Assembly: GCF_910592395.1 (NCBI RefSeq)
Contig: NC_088309.1
Coordinates: forward strand, 20,896,599 to 20,960,598
DNA length: 64,000 bases
Direction: 5' to 3'
Origin: Lineus longissimus
Lineage: Eukaryota > Nemertea > Pilidiophora > Heteronemertea > Lineidae
The first letter of the stretch is position 1, and each line of letters opens with the position of its first letter. The position numbers were made by a program, and so were the translations under genes. The notes below the pieces were generated by a model that was not told the DNA's origin, made no database searches, and was given only the letters and a program-made list of their open reading frames with translations. Positions 23,201 to 38,900 of this stretch are shown piece by piece.

Positions 23201-26200
23201 AAAGTTGGGTGAAGTGAACTACAGATGAAGATACTAATAATACAGAACATTGATAAATTCAGTTAGCCTTGATAATTTTACAGCAAGCACCAAGCTGAAG
23301 CACAATACCCAAGACAAGATAACTAAACTAAATAATTTCAGGGTGCAGAAAGGTACTTCAAGACACAACTACAATTCGACGATGAGGAACAAAGCCATTT
23401 AAGACTAGCTCAAATACACATTGTAATCAGGTGATGAGGCGTTTCTTGTATTTTGAGCTGTGCCCCAAAGAAACTTTTTGCGTGACACATTTTTTGTTTA
23501 GGTTCGAGGCCAGGTTAATGTATGCTCATTGTTTACATACGGATCACTAGAAATGCTAGTTAAGACCAATGCTGCCACCTGAGGACGTACATGTAAGGCC
23601 TGAACCAGCACTTCCACGGGACCAAGTTAACAACATGCAAAAGTGAACTTGGACTTGAAAGAGGCACGGCACGGCTTCGAAAGAAAAGGCTCATCTTCAG
23701 CCGGCCGTTTTATTTATTTTTACAATAATTTCATAGTTACGAGACATACAACTCTAATTTAAAGAACAAATACATGAACCGATTTTTGTCATGTAGAATT
23801 GTTAGTTAGTCCCAATACAAGCACTTATTGCACAATTAAGCAGACAACATTACTAATCAAATCTCTACCCAGTAGTACACAATGCTATCCATTTTCTTAA
23901 TTTTCTCCTCATAAAACAGCTCAGGCAGAATTTGGCATCAAGCAAAAACATCTCATCAGAAGATTTATTCATATATCTTTGAAGACAAGATTATGAGTGT
24001 ATCATCTTTTTCAGACAATCGGAGATAATCTGCCATCAATATTGCAAGAGAATTTATAAATCTACCTTTCACAACACAGAAAATCGAAAAACTGTAATAG
24101 AATCTCATATCAATCTCAGAACATAGTTTTGATGATCAAAGGGGTTTGTAAGTGAAGCCAAAAGCATCGCTGAACAATTCAATATCGGAAGTTGTCCAAA
24201 TTGTGTTCACACATGCACAGCCCATCACCTCAATCTAACATGAAATCTCAAAGGCCCAGAATTCTCACTGAAATTTAACACTTATTACCTGAATTTTCTT
24301 ATTTTGCATGAACGTGCAATGCATATTATATACATTTATGTTCACTGTGATGGTAAGTAACGTTACACAGGTCAAGTACAGGGACAGGTAGCATCGCCAA
24401 GGAATACACAGACTATCAAGCTCTAAATTGTACAATGAAATGTAGTTACTCGCTGAAAAATACGTGTTCCATGAGAGGACAAGGCCTTTAAGTCGGTGGG
24501 ATAAAATTTACAGGAGGTATCTTTAGGTGGACAACAAGAAATAGAATCGTTTTGCAACAAAGCCAAAATTTTGCTTATACAATAACAGAAGCCTGCACAA
24601 TTAGCTGACAATGTGATTAGTACGAATATTATTTTAAACTACCGAGTCTGCCAATATCATACACAGCATTATTGACAACATCTTTACCATGAATACAGAA
24701 AGTACAAAATTACTGTACCCTACAATTTCAAATATTGCGTTTTTCAATAGTGTTAAATGATACATGAACAATAGCAATACATTACTTATATAAGTACATT
24801 TATTAATTTTGTAAGAAAAGAAGATAAGTTGTCATGTATGAGAGATTCCAATCTGTTGGATCAAAATTTCATTTCAGTTAAATAGGACTAGGCCTAATGC
24901 GATCCTCCAGGAAAGAATTTTGGTGCTTTCAAACCTTTAATTTTTTGTATACTGTGGAACTGATCACTGAACACCTCCTTCCTTAATACGAAGGACCAAG
25001 CATTTTTTTTGTTTTCTGGGTGAACCCGATGGTGCAACCAAAATCTAATGTACACTAGCTAGCGAAATACATGATTGATAAATAAACGAATATGACAGGT
25101 GACTATATGTATGACCACTTTCACTGTCAAGTGTTGAATTTCATGGCCCAAAGTGAAGAAATCAAGAAACACATATGCCAGGACACAAGCTGGTCCCAGA
25201 GCCAATATCACATTCACAGCCAGTGATGCCCTCAGTTGGGGTTGAAGTTCCCTCTCACTGGGCGATAAAATTCAGACTACCAACAGAAAGGGCCATGATA
25301 TGTTTAACATTCTTACACAAACACATGCAGCCAGAGCCAAATGGTACTGCGAGCTAAAAACAAGTGTAAAGTTTACTGAAGGAAATAAAGACTATCATCA
25401 CCTATATGGCCGTATGACAAAACCTTGGGTAAGACTTCTCGGCCACTGAGTGAAAAGTAATTCTCCCACAACAGAAAGAATTTATGATTATTTCATTAGA
25501 ACATCTACAAAGAGTATTAATTTTTCAGTAGAAATTTGATGCAAAGGTGACTAGCAAAACCAGTTTGTCGGCTGCATGCATCGATGTAGCTTGAATATCT
25601 AGTAATGATACAACAGAGATTAAAACTACTAAAGCTCGAACTCCTGTCATGTTAACCGTGCAAACACATATACAAGAATCTCAGAGATTATGTGTACAAG
25701 GAGACAAAGGAAAATTGACAAAGACCACAGGTTTGCTTCTTCTCCTCACAGACATTATGATACCATACAGAGGAAAACAAGCACATTTCATTAAGTGGTG
25801 TTCTTTACCACTAACAAATTGATTTTGAAGCTCTTGAGACCAAGTTTCTAGATCGTACATTTTTAGGCCCACTTCGACTACTGATGTTCACCGTCACAGT
25901 TTCTCAACTTTCACAGGCTTTGGGGACAGTACCATTACTAAGCCACTTACTTAGACTGAAACTAATCCAACCCCTGTGAAATGCCTGTTTCCTGCTGCAG
26001 TGAAATCAAAGCATTAGATTATGCTTCTAATTAGCTAGTTATTAGCTAGTTATTAGCTAGTTATGTGTATCAAGTACATCATTAACATGGTGCCCATCAG
26101 TCTGTTAGAAGCAAATTGAGTGCAACTTTTTATTGATTGGTCATGTTGGTGTAGTTACAAGAGTAAGAAAGTTGTTGAAGAAAGATTCGACTAAATCTTC

Positions 26201-26984
26201 CAGCATTTAGAAGCAGTGTGATTTGGCCCTGAGGATGGGAACTGCCCACCAGTCCCAAATTGAAGACTAATCAAAGATGATTCCAGGCCACTGGCCTTGG
26301 GGCGCCTTCTTACATATTTTCTTAACACGTCTTGTAGAAATTACAGATTCTCATGTATTGTTCAAGCAATTAGGTGGAAATGTACGTTCCACCCAATTTG
26401 GGCCAAACTCACCCACATAAAAGTCTCAGAAATTTTTAATTGTCATTCTTTGCACATTTTTCCATCCTCTCCAAGCAGAACTCTCGCAATCCTTAATCTC
26501 GTTTCGAGAGTGACACTAGCAATATTAACAGCTGTCTAGGCAAACATTACACAAATGCACCGTCTGGAGAATTTTGATCCCACATGAATAGAAGTGACTG
26601 GCTGCTGACCCAGGTAGAGCTGAACAATGACTGATATTCAAATGCCTGAAAAAGAGAATCGTTTAGAATTGAAATGACTCATTATGTTCAAAACCCGCCC
26701 TTGCAAAATATGACCAAGTAGTATTTAAACAGGATTTTGGAGTATTATCTGCAAAATTTTGAGTAATCTTGTAATTTATGCTCACACACGAAGTCTACTT
26801 CTATGACTATGGCTTTTCTTTTGCAAAGTCCAGCACTCAAAAAGTACATGTACATGTATTTCATTTTAATGACGTTGGTCAACCTCTTGTAACAATACAA
26901 TTTAGCAGATCAGGTTTTCTAGATGTTGATTGCCGTTAGTCTTCATCCACAAGGAGGGCAACCTAATCTAACTTGAGCTTACAC

Positions 26985-29900
26985 TTAGTGAGCCTTGCCT
27001 GAAGCTGGTCCACCATTCTGCACAGGGTTCTTCTTCATCTCCGCCTGCATCTTAGCAAGCATTTCGCGCATTTGTCGCAACTGAAAAAACATCAATTCAT
27101 ATTTACATGTACGAACTAATCTCTGAGGAGTCGAGTCTTGAAGACTCACTTTTGAAAGTGATGGGAAAACATCAAAGGATAACTTGTAAATATGGAATGT
27201 AGGAGGCAACTAGGATAAGAATGACTAGAAATCATACCCGCAATGTTTGACAAGATGAAATTCACCAATCTTCAATTCCCTGTCATATGCGAAGCCATTA
27301 TGCAATGAAACTGCATTGATTTAGCCTTAAAGAAGTCTAATTATTATCAATATTTAACAAAATCATACCTCTGCATCCTTTGCAGCTAACTCCCTTTCCT
27401 TCTCGGTTGTCTCCACATCAGATTTACGCGAGTGTCTGAAAAAAACAAAATTTTGTATACAAAACGGGCTTTAATACAAGGGTCAGGATGTGGTAAAAGC
27501 AACATCCCCAAATCAGCACCAATTTTCATAACAAAGATTAATCTACAAGTATACGAAAGGGGAATCCATCCCACACAGTGTGTTTACTACTTTAAGAAAC
27601 TTTCAGAGGATTCATTCATCTTTCCGCTGACCAGTGAGTGACCCACTAATGCCTCTAGATATAAAAGATTGTTACGCAGAACTGTTAGACCCAACCAACG
27701 AAGTCCAAGCATCCATTGTTAAGGAGAAGTGTCTCGAGATTGACCACATTCTTACAAGTATAAGCTTACAGAGTAACTTGACAATATTCGCCTCTTTCCA
27801 AATGAGTGTACCTTGTGGTGGAGCTAAGTTTTGGGGGGAAAATGGTCGTTTTATCGGCTCAGCCTTTGATGTTGATGACATCACATCAGCTGAGATGTCA
27901 AAAACTGTCTGAAACAGGTTGATTTTGACGTCACGACTGACATGAAGAAGTCGTCAGCAGAAGAGGCTGACCTGATATTTGAGCAATTTTTTCCACACAA
28001 CAGAACTCTGCCAAGAGGGGCACTTCTCTGGGAAGAGGCAGACTAGGAACAACATGCAATGGCAATTACTTGATTACTGAAAGCATTCCAAGACCTGTCA
28101 AATGTCACTTTCATGATAAGGTTATAAAACTAGCATTATAAATTTCATGGACCATAAGTTCAAATTAGATCTGTTTCATCGTAAGAAATCAACATGCGCC
28201 CACTGAACCACCACCTCCTTGGTCAGATTTACTGTTTCTGCTTGCTTATTTAAATCAATTTATGCCCTGTGAAATGCTCAGAAAATGCAACTGTTTTGAT
28301 CTCGCCAAGAAAAAGTGTTTCAAAGATTCATTGCATGGAAGTACGCAAATGATGGAGCAGTTTGATGCAATCGACAAGGACTAATGCAGAAATGGAGGCT
28401 TGGCAATGGCATGAGGGCAGGGGGAGGGAGGGGAAGGGGATAGATTAAATGTCTTTAACTGGAATCTTTTCACATATGCTATATGTCATATGAGCAGCTT
28501 GATCACATTCACCCAGAATTTCTATGTGCCGACCCAGGTCACTGGTTGGTATGATGAGCACTATGTAAAAGCTGTCATCTATTAGCAAAAGATTTTCTTC
28601 ATTTCAGTAGGCACAAGGCAGGTAGGCCAGATTAGGTTTGCAGAGTAAAGGGGTGATTGGTATCAACAAGTCAAGCAAGACCAAGTTACTTGACTGCACA
28701 AATAGGACCCTCCTAATCCTGTCTATAATATAGGCCCTCAGTAAAATTTCTCAACACCTTTCAAACAGCATCAGTTTGCCCACAGTCAGTGAATTATTCG
28801 AAATACATGCTACAGAGACTAATCCTAAACAGCCAATTTCACGCATATCCCAATTGTAACTCTCTCAGCTTCACCTTTCAAAGATTGCGATAAAGATGCA
28901 ATATCACGTATCATCTTCTGAAACAATCTGTCAAATGGCCTACTACCAGCTGCCATACCGCCAGGGGCCATCATGGTGCATCATCGTAGTGCAGCTGAGA
29001 GTGTAACAAGGGATACATGTGCACCGACTGTGTCAATTTAGGATATGTTACTGTCAACAGAGGCTGCACAGATGATCATCACAGAAAAAGACACCATTCT
29101 GGACAACAAATTTTTGTTCTTGACCCACGTGTTGCACTATGTCAATGCAAGAATTCCAAAAGTGAAGTCCGGTGACATCAATCATGACGTCATCCACATT
29201 TTGTTGGTAGGGTCAAGGACAAGGATTGGCGTTCAAAATGGACATCCAAATGAGATCACTGAGCTGACTCTCTACAGGGTCTCCTCCCAAACAAGGACAA
29301 GAGAGCTGCATGCTGGAATTCTTCATGTTTTTCAGGATGTTGGGAGAGGATAACGTGCGCACCTCTTCCTTGCAAGGGAGAAGGATACCCTGTTTGGACA
29401 AGACACTCGGACAAAGTAGTACTTTACAAATATGAAATGTGAGAGTTGAAAGGAACCAAAGTAATATGGTGGCTTACCCAGTATCACCACTATGGAAATA
29501 TAATGTGAAGGTTTGAAGATAGCATGGCAAATAAGGAAAGAAGAAAAAAAACAGAAACAAATTGAGAATAGATTGATGAGTGAAGAATCTTTCAAGGTAC
29601 TGCCAATCCAAGTAACATGAAACTCAGCATGTCCAAAAAGTTCTTCTTTTTTGTTGATTTCTCTATCTATACTTTACAAGCAATTGGGATTCAAACAACA
29701 ACTTCAGAAAACGGTATGAAAGATGATGATAATGATGATGAGACATCAACTATCTAACATCAGCATACAACAGCTAGAGTCACGGGATTCAACACCAATG
29801 CCAGGGCAATGCTTTCTAATGGAGTTGAACATGTGGAGATGAATAGTCCAAATGAAAAAGGAATACATCCACAAAGGGGAACTTATCAATGAACTTCTAA

Positions 29901-32900
29901 GAGTGGGTGTACATAAAGTTCATGTTGTCACTTGCAACTTCTCACTACAAGAAAGAAGCAAGTCATTTCTAAAAAGGCGCACAACATAAGATTCACACTG
30001 TCACTTTTCACTCTCTTGTCATATCATGACATATTTTCTACACCAAGTCAATTTCTTGGTCGTGACAAGTGACAAGGTGAATCACAATGTAAACACGGCC
30101 CAAGGGGAAATGGGTCAACTGATTATTCGAACTTGTGTTCACAAACAAGGCGCAAATGAAAAAGTAATCGACATACTTGACTCTCTTAGGTTCTCCACCA
30201 CCGCCCTTGAGGTTGTCTAATCGGTAGTTTTCGTAATGTATATCTTGGGTGACTTCCTGGAGATCATTCATGTGCGTGCTGAAAATAGTTTTTCAAACTT
30301 TTAGATATTTAACAATCTGAAACAGGGCCAAGACATGAGGCGCCAAGCATGACAGGAGAATAGGATAAGGCATGAAACAGTGAGCTGCTCATATCGTGTA
30401 TTCATGAAGTCAATCAGCACTGGCAATGTCATCAGTTTAGTTTTTCATCAAAGTGCATCCAAGTTGAACTCATGCAAGATAGTGTATTAGCTTGAATTAT
30501 ACTAAACAATCAGTTCTGAACACCATTTCAGCCATAGTTCTGAGGCATTTTCCGCATAGTAAATAGGTACTTACATGAGCATTGTTCTGAGCTTGATGAA
30601 ATCACAATGATCAGGGTTTTCGACTTCTACAACACCCCATGGATACACACGACCTCTGACCTTACGACCTTTAACTTCTACAACTTGGCTAGACCCCACA
30701 ACAGCAAATGGAACTGCGGCCTGTAAAGAGAAACAAATCAATGATAAAGAAATTTGTTAATTGCTGCCGGTCGAGACTTTTTTGTGACACAATAGTAGTG
30801 ATGATAGTTGCAGGTACTCGCTGGTGTCGCACTGAAAAAGCTTGGTCTATGTCTACGGCGAAAGTTTGGGGTTCTGACTCAAGTTTGGGGTTCCGACTCA
30901 AGTTTGGGGTTCCGACTCACCTTTAGTTGTTTACATTGTTCTTTATAATCTTCATCCTCATCCGAGTCACATTCTGGCAGTGTGTAGATCTGGATACCAT
31001 GCTTTTGAATCTCGCCCAGAATTCTCGACTTTAGCCTCTGTACTTCTTGCAAGGTTAAAGTGTCCGACTTGGCTATAACTGGTACAATGTTGACTTTGTT
31101 GTGAATGGCCTTCATAAACTGAACATCTAGGGGTTTCAGACTGAAAGTAATGACACTTGTAATAAATTTAATTCTTAAAGGCAAAATATGCCTCTCAACT
31201 GCTTATTTTTGGTCGGATTTTGAAAATTTAAACTTTTACAGAGAGCGGAGGCAAATAGCTTTCCATTTCCATTGACAAGTTAAACCTTTTTACTGAAAAA
31301 GACACAGAAAGCATCCAAAAGTCTGAAATGTCCCAAGCCTGATTTGACTTACCCATGCCCTGCTGGATTAATGAAGTAAAAGCAACAGTGTACTCGGTTG
31401 TCACTAATGTTTCGTCGGTTAAGGCCACTCTCGTCCCGAAGGAACTTCTCGTATTGGTCGTCGATGTATTTTATAATTTTATTAAAACTGAAAAGATGTA
31501 AAACATGAAATCATTCACCTGTCAAATACCTATGCATCATCCGATACATCTGCGTCCAGTCATTTTTAGGACTTGGCAAGATCTGTCAGCTTTTTATATA
31601 CCTACCAGTTGTCATTGTCAATTCCATCACCGAACCCAGGCGTATCCACAACTGTCAGACGGAGCTTAACCCCTCGCTCCTCAATCTCAACCGACGATGC
31701 ATCAATCTTCAGGGTCTGATGCATTTTTTCTGTGGGAGAAAAATGAAGAATAATCAAAGTGGGTAAAAAAAACCTTGTATTTTGTCAACATTGATACATA
31801 AGATTTCATGTTCCATCCACCTCTCCATGGAAAAACTGGGCTACGGCTTCATGGGTTTGCAAAAGTTATCAGAACAAAAATATGTCACTCCAGTTAGACC
31901 AAAAAACACTGTGTCTTTTTAAGGGCCATCTGAAGGTTCTCACATAGAACTTTTTATGGATTTACTCGAGAAGCTTTAAACCTTTTTCTTCTTCTTTGCG
32001 TCCAATTTCATGACATACTACAGTACCAGGCCAAGGAACCAGGCCAATGTCTCTAATAAACCTGGCTGTCATCTCTTGTTCCTCTGAGCTTTAACCAAAC
32101 AAAACCTCTTTCAATTCAGAGTTTGAAGTAACTCAAGCAACTGTAAACCAAAGAAATGCCAAAAACCAACATCAGACCGGTTCCCCAAACAAGTATAGAT
32201 GGAACCACAGGACCAATTTAAACAGATCGAAGAAGCAATGCAGCTTATTTTGGGAAGACTGCTAATTAGTCAGGAAGTAAAATGGTCCTTTACTTGTTTG
32301 CATTTCGATCCACTCAAATCTGCTCAAGCTAATTAGGAGAGCCACTTTAAGATGGTTACAGTGGCTAATTATATTCATTGCCATGCAGAATAGTATGCTT
32401 TTAGATATATGCATGCTGTGCTGTGCAGTCTTTTATAAACAAACTTATTTGTGCTCAAATCATACATGCCATATGCGGATGTCAACTGCAATTTTAAAGG
32501 AAGAGTGTGGCAAGATATTACTGGGCTGGCATTTATGATAGATTATACCGACTCCGGTGTGAAAGGCACAACAGATATACATTGTACATCCGAAAAAGTG
32601 CACAAATATTTGGTACTGTAATATATATCTGAGAACCGTCCTCTTCACAGCAAATTCAAATTCATCAAATCTGAGACAGCTTTACGGTATCTAAAGACAT
32701 CCCTCCTTTAAAGTTAGTGACGTCACTAAAACATAACTATGAATCAGTTGCTCATTAGTAGCATTTCCTTTTGACCTGAATTAATCATGGAGTTCGAGCA
32801 AGTTACTTCATGCAGTTCCTGTTTTTAACCAGCCCAGTTTCTCACACAAAGACTGACACAATTTTATGTTGGTTTTGAAAATGTTTTAGTGAAGAATGGT

Positions 32901-35900
32901 GTAATTTTGTACAATCACAAGACATGACAAGAAGAAGAGTTTTGATGATGATGATGTTGATGATGAACAATCAACTCCACAAAATATATGACAAGAGACT
33001 TGTCAGTACCAAGGGTGTCCCTTTAAGAGAGGTTCTATCTTAACTATCATTTCTTTATGATGTCACCAAGTGATCTGTACAGAAAGTCGAGAGGACAGGG
33101 GTAGATGTCCTTTCCTGTTAAATATTCACATCGTGGAGGAGTGGATTTACAAGACTGTAGGTATTTGAAGACTATGATTGACCAGTATGAGTCAAAATCC
33201 ACTGACTTTCCTCATAACAGTTTCTTTAAGGACAGAGAATGACCTGCAATTTGTTCGACCCAACTGTCTGTGTCAACAATACAACACCACTTTACATGAC
33301 TGAGTTGTAAGTTTTTGTCTGCTCCCCCCCTGTCACGGTGCTTCAGATGAGCTTCTAAACTGGTCAGCCATAGTCTAAAGGTCATGCATCAAATATAAAA
33401 GAAATTCTTTCCAATAGCATCATGCCCTGCAATGGTTCAGAGCTTTCTCTGTTCTTTGCTGTTAAATTGTGCTGAAATATTCCATTCCTGCAAAAATGAT
33501 AGTCCCCCCGTTGTTGGCAAAACACAACAGCAAAACTGTAGCAATATTGCAACAAATGGCGCCACCTATTGAAATGGAGAAGCGCCATCCAGGACTCATA
33601 ACACAGCGACAAGAAGCAAGAACTAAGAATGCTGCAATGGTAAAAGTAACTGGACCTTCAGAGGTGAGTTCGGGGCGTTTACCCTGAATGATGACGGGTT
33701 GTTTGGCTGGACTCGGCTTGCCTAGAAATCAAGGGAAGGGATAATGGAGGTGAGCAGGGAGGCAGGGAAGAGGGCAGAAACACGATGATCAAAAAATCTA
33801 AAGAATACCCCTCCAGTGACCAAGAGTGACCAAGCAAAGACATTATTTCCAATAAACTGGACACGAGATATTATCATAAGGATGGAATTCTTCAATGACA
33901 ATTTATACTTTATAACCATTATGCCCCGTACTAGTGACATTTTCTGTCGAGAGAGTAACCTTTGCTATCCTTTTAAGAATATTGTCGCAGTGGGATCTTT
34001 TCAAGCTTCGCTTAACAAGAAGTACAGAACTTGCACACAGCATTGGCCGGAGAAATGGATCCCTACATTCAAGGAACGATCAATAAATTTTTGCCACATG
34101 ACAGGTTGCAGTGTCATTACCTCTTCAAGCACTGACCTGCACCGAGTTACCTTGACTTTGACATGTCAATTTATTGAAACTGAGGTCAGCGTCCCTCATC
34201 AAAATTCTTCAAATGCTTCAGCATAAAATGTAGTTAGTGCCATTTACATAGAGCAGTCTGTTATCATTATAATGGGCAAAAATTTGGTGTGTTTAAAACC
34301 TGCCTACCAAATCATCCATTTTCATATGTCACTCGAATACTGCCGACATTAATTTCACTCTCGACTTCATTTTGTAATTAAAAATTTGCAGATTATTAGC
34401 GAAGCACAATTAGTGAGCTGATAAGATACTCTAATGGATGAGAATGTCAGGTTTAATTAGTTATGTATAAAATTATTGTTAACAATAAATGTTAAACAGT
34501 AAGGCCCAGCTCCACAAAACCACATATCGCCAAGATTTCCACGCTCTCCACCGTCATTGTACATGTTTGTGCCAATAATGATAGTGCAGAACTTCTTGCT
34601 CAAGTCAACTAAGTGAAATGAGCATCTTATTGCTAATGTGGAGATGAGCCTTAACAGGGTTAACCGTACAAAAGAAACCCCATTCCAAATCGCCTTGGTT
34701 ACAATGCAGACCTCTGTTTGCAGTGTATATTGCAGTGTGCCTTGTTTTCATTTCTGGTTTATAGGCAACCATAACCGCTTGGGTTGATGCAAAATATGGA
34801 AGCATTCATGAAGCAGTCAGAATCACATTTCAATGTGTTTTTTAGGTGTTTTAGAATAGAACACTTTACATCATTGTCGGTAGTGGTTATCTCACCAAGG
34901 GACAACATTTGGGTCTAGTTATCATTTCAGCTCCACCCTCCTGTTGTTTGGTGAGACAACTAATACCTCCTGATGATATCAATTTCTTAAACATAAGTAT
35001 AGACAGGATTAAACAATGACAATGCGATAAAAATGAATGAGGACACCAAACATTCTTATGCAAACAGAGAAGGCGGTGTACAGGTGTCAGGAACAAAATA
35101 CAATCACAAAACATGGCAACAGCCAGGTTCAAGAGAGAGGCAAATAAACTAGTCTAGGTGTTCAAAGTCTTCTCATAATTATCATACTACTCTATTCTTT
35201 ACCAATAAATTTTGTCAACAAGACAATAATTCTCAGATCGACCCCTACATTTTTTGTCCTCTGTGTCTCCCGGGTATAACTCAACATATTTTACCAGGCA
35301 ATGTTCACAGAAAAACGTAGTATAACATACAATTCCATCAACCAGAACCCTGCCAATGTTAACTTTATTCCAACAGATATTTTTGTCAAGTTCCGAGGCT
35401 GTGAACACCCAGTATCGATATGTACTACGAGAACTAACTTCATTCCAAATTGAACATTCCAAAACAGTTAAACAAACCTTTTGATCCTGGTATAACCCGG
35501 TCTGGGTAGAGGTCTGTCAGGAAGAGACTGTTGATGAGGGTCGATTTGCCAAGGCCCGATTCACCTGAATTGAAAGAAAATATGTAAAACTTGCAACAAT
35601 TGGGGACTGTCCATTTTGTAAGCAGATCAGGAGACTGTGCATTTCGCCTCACACTGGGTGACATTGATGTGTGTTATTGTTATACAATGCATTACCATCT
35701 ATCTTGTATCTTTTGCATAAACTCTTGTAAAATGGAAGTTTTTACTTACCCACCACCATGAGTGTGAACTCGAAACCCTTCTTCACAGATTTCCTGTGAA
35801 CTTGGTTGGGTAGGTTGGCGAACCCCACATACCCAGGGGTCTCTGGATTCGAGAACTGGAAAGATAAAACAAGCACATACCTTAATTGTGTCCATGGAAA

Positions 35901-38900
35901 AAATGCTTGTACTGCAATCTTTAAAAGTGTCGGATAACATTGGCCATAGACTGAGCACTTTACAGTGGTGCATTGGGGAGGCAGTCCATTGTGCCCTGAA
36001 ACCCTTGGGACTATCATTGCACAGACATATTGGCATACCAGGCAACCACAGCTTGAATGATAAAACAAACTGTCACTGTCAAATGATGATATCTTGGCCA
36101 CACAATTTCAGTCCCCATTTCAAAATGTAGGTGGCTCTGGCAGCACTCATGAGTACTAGGTACTCACTCCCGGAGAACCGGATGAGTCAGGAGGATAGGT
36201 CATGAATCATTCCAGGCATCAAGTGAGCAAGCCAGGCGACAAAGAAAACAACAAGTAAAAAAAACACTCAATGGGAAATACTGTTAGCTGCAGTCACTGT
36301 GCCAGACAGCACAACTATTAACCATGGTGGGGAAGGGATATCAATAGCTGTGCATTGCCCCGTTGTCATGGAGACTTGAAGGGGAATCCCCGAAAGGATG
36401 AAATATAACAACTCATCCCACCAATGTGTATCCTACCCAGGTCTAGTGATAGTGTACTAATTGATGATTGATTATTGGCTGCATCTTCTCTGATCATACA
36501 GATACCTGACCACAAAGAGATAGCGATCCATATGAAAGTCAGAAAGATGCAGTACTGGCTCACAACTGAAGCTGACTACAGATGATACTGCATGCAGTAG
36601 CAGAAAATACCATTCTAAAACACCTTAGTTATTTTCTGTCTTATAAATGATATTCTTAAAAGTCATATATGGCCACATTTCACCAGATAATGTGCACTTT
36701 GATCCATCCTGGCAGAGATATTTTGCCTTGTCTTCTGCTCTTTTAGGTCCTCTCTGTATAATAAAAGCAATTGTAAATTAGTAAAGCTGAATGGCTTTGT
36801 TAATAGACAGTAGAGAGTATGTCATCCTATGTCATTGACTGTTCAGTAGAACATCAAAAGGAAATCCCATGAACCTACAAATATTCTCAATACAGGCTAA
36901 AGTTCACCCAATCAAAATATTTACCATTCGGGTAAACAATTGGGCTTGGATATCTATTAAACATATCCAGGGTCTTTCTTATGTCTAGAAGCCAATGATG
37001 TTCTGTTGGAAACATTCTAGTGTAGCGGTCACGAAGTCGTTCATGTTTGAATCATAAATATATGATTAGGTATATGCCATGGGTCATTTGCAAAAGTAGG
37101 CCTAATAAATTTATCTGTCACGTTTGTAACAAACTGAACATTATGCATCGTCAGCTATGCTATTGAGACTGAGCTGCAGCTTGGCCTCTTTTCAGCGAAC
37201 ACAAGAGATTTCAAATTTAAATTTTTTATCAGGCTCAGCCTGCTGATGTAGCTACTGCCTTCTGTTCTGAACACTCACACCTTTAAAATATTAGGGGTTA
37301 TTTGTTATCTTCCTTGGGCCAGGGAGGAGGAGTCAATCACAAGCAACTGTCTTCGTGTTTCTTATTTGGTTGGGGTATTTTACTTGTCCAGAAATACTGA
37401 CCAACACAGTTTGTAGAAGGGATCTCCGTCTTGCATTTCATTCAGGTGATGTTACATCTGAAGTTGGCCTAAGTGACGTGATGTGTGAATAGTTTTTGCT
37501 AAAGACACGTTTAGGAGGTCTAATCATTACAAGACATGGCCGGATACACTCATACCAAATAGCCTGAACATGCCAATCCTCCACAGCAGGAGAAGCATCC
37601 TGAAGAACTTTTTTATTTCCTCAGTTCATACAGGCAGTAAGAATTATAACTCTTCAGTGTTTGTGTAAACACCATCAGAGTTTGCTACCTCAATGGTCAA
37701 TCCAGGTGTATGCACTCTGCTAACTCAAGGTTCACTCCAAGTTCCTGTGACCAAGCGCCATCATGGTGAGAGCTGCAAAGATGATTTCTCTGCAACCGCC
37801 TCCGATTCAAAGGAGAAGTTGGAGTTATTGGTAGCTGGCACTTTACAGCAAAGCATTGGAAGCGTTACAGTACACACACAAGTCAACTAGGTTGGCAATT
37901 TAGAAGACATTCAGTTTAAAAATGGAGAAGTCTAGCCACAGCCAAGCCAATTTTATAAATTGAGTTCTATTTTGCCACAATAGCCCAACGCTGATGTTTC
38001 AGCTTTCAGTAGCCTATCTGATTTGAGCCTGCAAGCAGATGGTCGATCTCATGATAATCGCATTCTGCCGTCTGCTGCTGTGATCTATCTCCCCATCGGG
38101 TATAGGCTAACCAGAGACCTACGTTTGACATGCTGCTACTCACTGCTGACTCACTATTGGCTGCTCGGATTGCTCAAATTCACTGTTAAAAAAGTGTTTT
38201 CAATCCAACAACTTTAAGTGTACATACTGAAGTGTGCATTTTCACACTGGACTTCCCAGAGCAGTCCAACACAGATTTGAACCACCACAGCCCAACATTT
38301 AGAAGATGAATATTAACTGGATGAGCTACTATGTTGGACTTGGGTATTGTTTTAAAACACAGTGGCAGTCAAAGGGTTAAACCTTACCACAACACAACTT
38401 TTAAGAAAGACATGAAGTTCCATACATATTGTAAGGATTCACTAATGATTAAAGCAAGTCTCTGCACAATGTTGTTTTAGTTAGTAACGAATGGAAGGAC
38501 ACTTCAAATCCTGTGTCCTGCCATAGCTCGGAGCTAACGAAGGGTTAGGAGTCCTTATGCTAATAGGCCTAAAGCAAAAGGATTCCTCGTTAGACAACTT
38601 GGGGCACTTCACCCCCAAAAAGGCTAAGATACAAAATGTTTCTCAAATAGGGGACAGGGAGGTTGTACAGTTAAGTGCAGCCACGCCCTCGATCTGCCCA
38701 CAGCCATATATCACTGTCTATACTAGCTGGTAATGTCAGCAGATAGCTTCACCAAAACATCCCAGATGTGAATTGTTGCAAACACTACACACTGTACATG
38801 TTTTAAACTGGTATTACTGGCACTCAACTCAATGACTAACAGTTTACCATTTTCTGGCTTAGAAAAATACCAGTATCACACTACCAGACAATTAAAATCA

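Larger units (their letters stand above)
21880..26984. other. Interval between the two septin genes
   Basis: This holds the presumed promoter of the SEPT5-like gene (just above 21879) and the 3' UTR of the SEPT2-like gene (below 26985). It also holds a long G tract at 22106-22128 and a 60-bp minisatellite at 22899-23200. A minus-strand AATAAATAAA block near 23707-23718 could be a distal poly(A) signal for the SEPT2-like gene, which would give a long AU-rich 3' UTR. No secure coding exon was found, although the minisatellite block has exon-like borders. Confidence 0.5.

Noticed and set aside
33816-34226. A 136-codon plus-strand open frame in a septin intron
   Set aside because: Lacks recognisable motifs and splice context, and lies antisense to a confirmed gene.
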